From SIG565 sp045656145 (GTDB lineage: Bacteria; Bacillota; Clostridia; Oscillospirales; Acutalibacteraceae), in contig JAZOQP010000020.1 in assembly GCA_045656145.1 (NCBI GenBank), positions 1 through 34,797 of the forward strand: DNA of 34,797 bases, written 5' to 3'. Shown here in pieces: positions 33,592-34,797 of this stretch. The translations under genes were made by a program, and so were the position numbers. Within the stretch, counting starts at the first letter, position 1; each line of letters begins with the position of its first letter. The notes under the pieces were generated by a model. That model did not search any database. It was not told the origin of the DNA and was given only the letters and a program-made list of their open reading frames with translations.

Positions 33592-34620
33592 ATGGAAATG
33601 GAATTCATTAGGAAGCTTCCTGTGCCAGCTCAAATTAAGCGCAGATATCCGCTTCCGGAAAAATATAAATCATTAAAAGAATCTCGTGATAATGAATTAA
33701 AAAATATTTTTAAGGGTAATGACGATAGGCTTATATTAATAATTGGTCCTTGCTCTGCTGATAGACACGATTCTGTTATGGAATACATTTATAAACTTCG
33801 TGAAATTCAAGAGAAAGTAAAGGATAAAATCTTTATGGTTCCGAGAATTTATACAAATAAACCCAGAACGACAGGCGCCGGTTATAAAGGTATGCTTCAT
33901 CAACCAAATCCGAATGAAGCCCCCGATATGCTTTCAGGTTTAATTTCAATTAGAAAGATGCATATTGACGCTATAACTCAAACCGAATTTACCTGTGCTG
34001 ATGAAATGCTATATCCTGAAAATCATCGTTATTTATCTGATTTGCTTGGTTATGTTGCGGTAGGTGCTCGTTCGGTTGAAGATCAGCAACATAGATTAAC
34101 TGCTAGCGGAATGGATGTTCCAGTTGGAATGAAAAACCCAACCAGTGGCGATTATTCGGTTATGTTTAACGCAATTAAGGCTTCTCAAAGCGGCCACACC
34201 TTTATTTATAGAGGTTGGGAAGTAAAAACCACAGGAAATGCCTATGCGCATGCTATTTTGCGTGGCTTTGTCAACGAATACGGTAAATCTTATCCTAACT
34301 ACCACTTTGAAGATTTATTAAGACTTTCGGATGAGTATAATAAAGAAAAACTAGAAAATCCTGCAGTTATTATTGATACAAACCATGCAAACTCGGGAAA
34401 ACAGTATCTAGAACAAATACGTATTTGTAAAGAAGTGCTTCATAGCACCCGCCATTCAAACGATATTAAAAAAATAGTTAAGGGCTTTATGATTGAAAGT
34501 TATTTAGTAGACGGTTGTCAATCGGTTGATGGAAACACTTATGGTCAATCTATTACCGATCCTTGCCTTGGAATTGAAAAAACCGAAAAATTAATTCTTG
34601 ATATTGCTGATTTATTATAG
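33592..34620 (+). CDS. aroF: 3-deoxy-7-phosphoheptulonate synthase, class I
   Basis: A 342-residue type I-alpha DAHP synthase, as in E. coli AroF/G/H, condensing PEP and erythrose 4-phosphate at the pathway entry. GPCSADR, PRIYTNKPRTTGAGYKG, the QTEFTCADEML and VAVGARSVEDQQHR blocks, DTNHANSGKQ and ESYLVDGCQ carry the substrate and metal residues. An AGAAGG site is 7 bp from the ATG at 33592. The enzyme ends the aro set and the next gene's ribosome binding site overlaps its stop codon. Feedback specificity (Phe or Tyr) cannot be read here. Confidence 0.95.
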   Translation: MEMEFIRKLPVPAQIKRRYPLPEKYKSLKESRDNELKNIFKGNDDRLILIIGPCSADRHDSVMEYIYKLREIQEKVKDKIFMVPRIYTNKPRTTGAGYKGMLHQPNPNEAPDMLSGLISIRKMHIDAITQTEFTCADEMLYPENHRYLSDLLGYVAVGARSVEDQQHRLTASGMDVPVGMKNPTSGDYSVMFNAIKASQSGHTFIYRGWEVKTTGNAYAHAILRGFVNEYGKSYPNYHFEDLLRLSDEYNKEKLENPAVIIDTNHANSGKQYLEQIRICKEVLHSTRHSNDIKKIVKGFMIESYLVDGCQSVDGNTYGQSITDPCLGIEKTEKLILDIADLL

Positions 34621-34632
34621 GAGTGAACTACT

Positions 34633-34797
34633 ATGAATAAAAAATTATTTAATCCCATCATTTCCGCATTATTTGCCGCAATTATTTGCGTTGCAACATT
34701 CTTCATTCAAATTCCCGTTGCCGTTACAGGAGGATATATTAATTTAGGCGATGCATTCGTAATTTTAGCAGGTTTCTTTTTAAATCCCGTATTTGCC
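34633..34797 (+). CDS. ECF transporter S component, 5' part only
   Basis: The first 55 codons of a gene cut by the window edge. The hydrophobic start (ISALFAAIICVATFFIQIP) followed by TGGYINLGDAFVILAGFFLNP is typical of S components of ECF-type vitamin transporters, the membrane substrate-binding subunits. An AGGAG site at 34619-34623 overlaps the aroF stop codon, so it is likely in the same operon. The substrate is unknown. Confidence 0.75.
   Translation, partial: MNKKLFNPIISALFAAIICVATFFIQIPVAVTGGYINLGDAFVILAGFFLNPVFA

Overview
The window looks like chromosomal DNA from a low-GC, Gram-positive, endospore-forming member of the Clostridia, probably an uncultured gut lineage. Evidence: AT-rich codon use, strong AGGAGG-type ribosome binding sites, TTGACA/TATAAT promoters, intrinsic terminators, several TTG starts, and sporulation genes (sigG, a YlmC/YmxH protein, spoIVB). 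This placement is inferred from gene content only.

Layout. 1-2.6 kb (minus): a P-type ATPase-like membrane protein whose catalytic motifs are largely degenerate. 2.7-8.4 kb: housekeeping genes: rpsU (58 aa), a YqeG phosphatase, an endonuclease IV-like TIM barrel, aroQ, efp, a CD1247-type Cys-rich protein, ispD-ispF (MEP isoprenoid pathway), a DUF4830 protein and an RsuA-type pseudouridine synthase. 8.5-13.9 kb: a UgpC/MsmK-type sugar ABC ATPase, a PucR/CdaR-type regulator, then ftsE-ftsX and a coiled-coil LytM/M23 protein, a likely FtsEX-controlled peptidoglycan hydrolase module. 13.9-16.2 kb: VanZ-like protein, AI-2E-family transporter and an unknown coiled-coil protein. 16.2-18.6 kb: sigG, ylmC/ymxH-like gene and spoIVB.

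18.5-23.9 kb is the unusual part. A 1539-residue secreted collagen-like protein, in DNA of visibly different composition, sits between spoIVB and a second, diverged copy of the last 155 bp of spoIVB. The two 155-bp copies are offset by exactly 5265 bp. This suggests insertion or recombination of a surface-protein module at the spoIVB 3' end. The gene has its own extended -10 promoter and a structured leader of about 235 nt ending in a UUCG-loop terminator just ahead of the ribosome binding site. The protein alternates Gly-X-Y segments with 13 copies of a short beta-strand module and ends in a BspA-type leucine-rich-repeat region.

23.9-27.7 kb: an AraC regulator divergent from a DUF4432 aldose-epimerase-like gene, and a minus-strand phosphoglucomutase/phosphomannomutase. 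27.8-34.8 kb: an aromatic amino acid operon from a TTGACA-17-TATACT promoter: aminotransferase, pheA (chorismate mutase-prephenate dehydratase), aroB, an aroE-aroK fusion, aroA and aroF, then the start of an ECF-transporter S component cut by the window edge. With the distant aroQ, all shikimate steps except chorismate synthase (aroC) are present.
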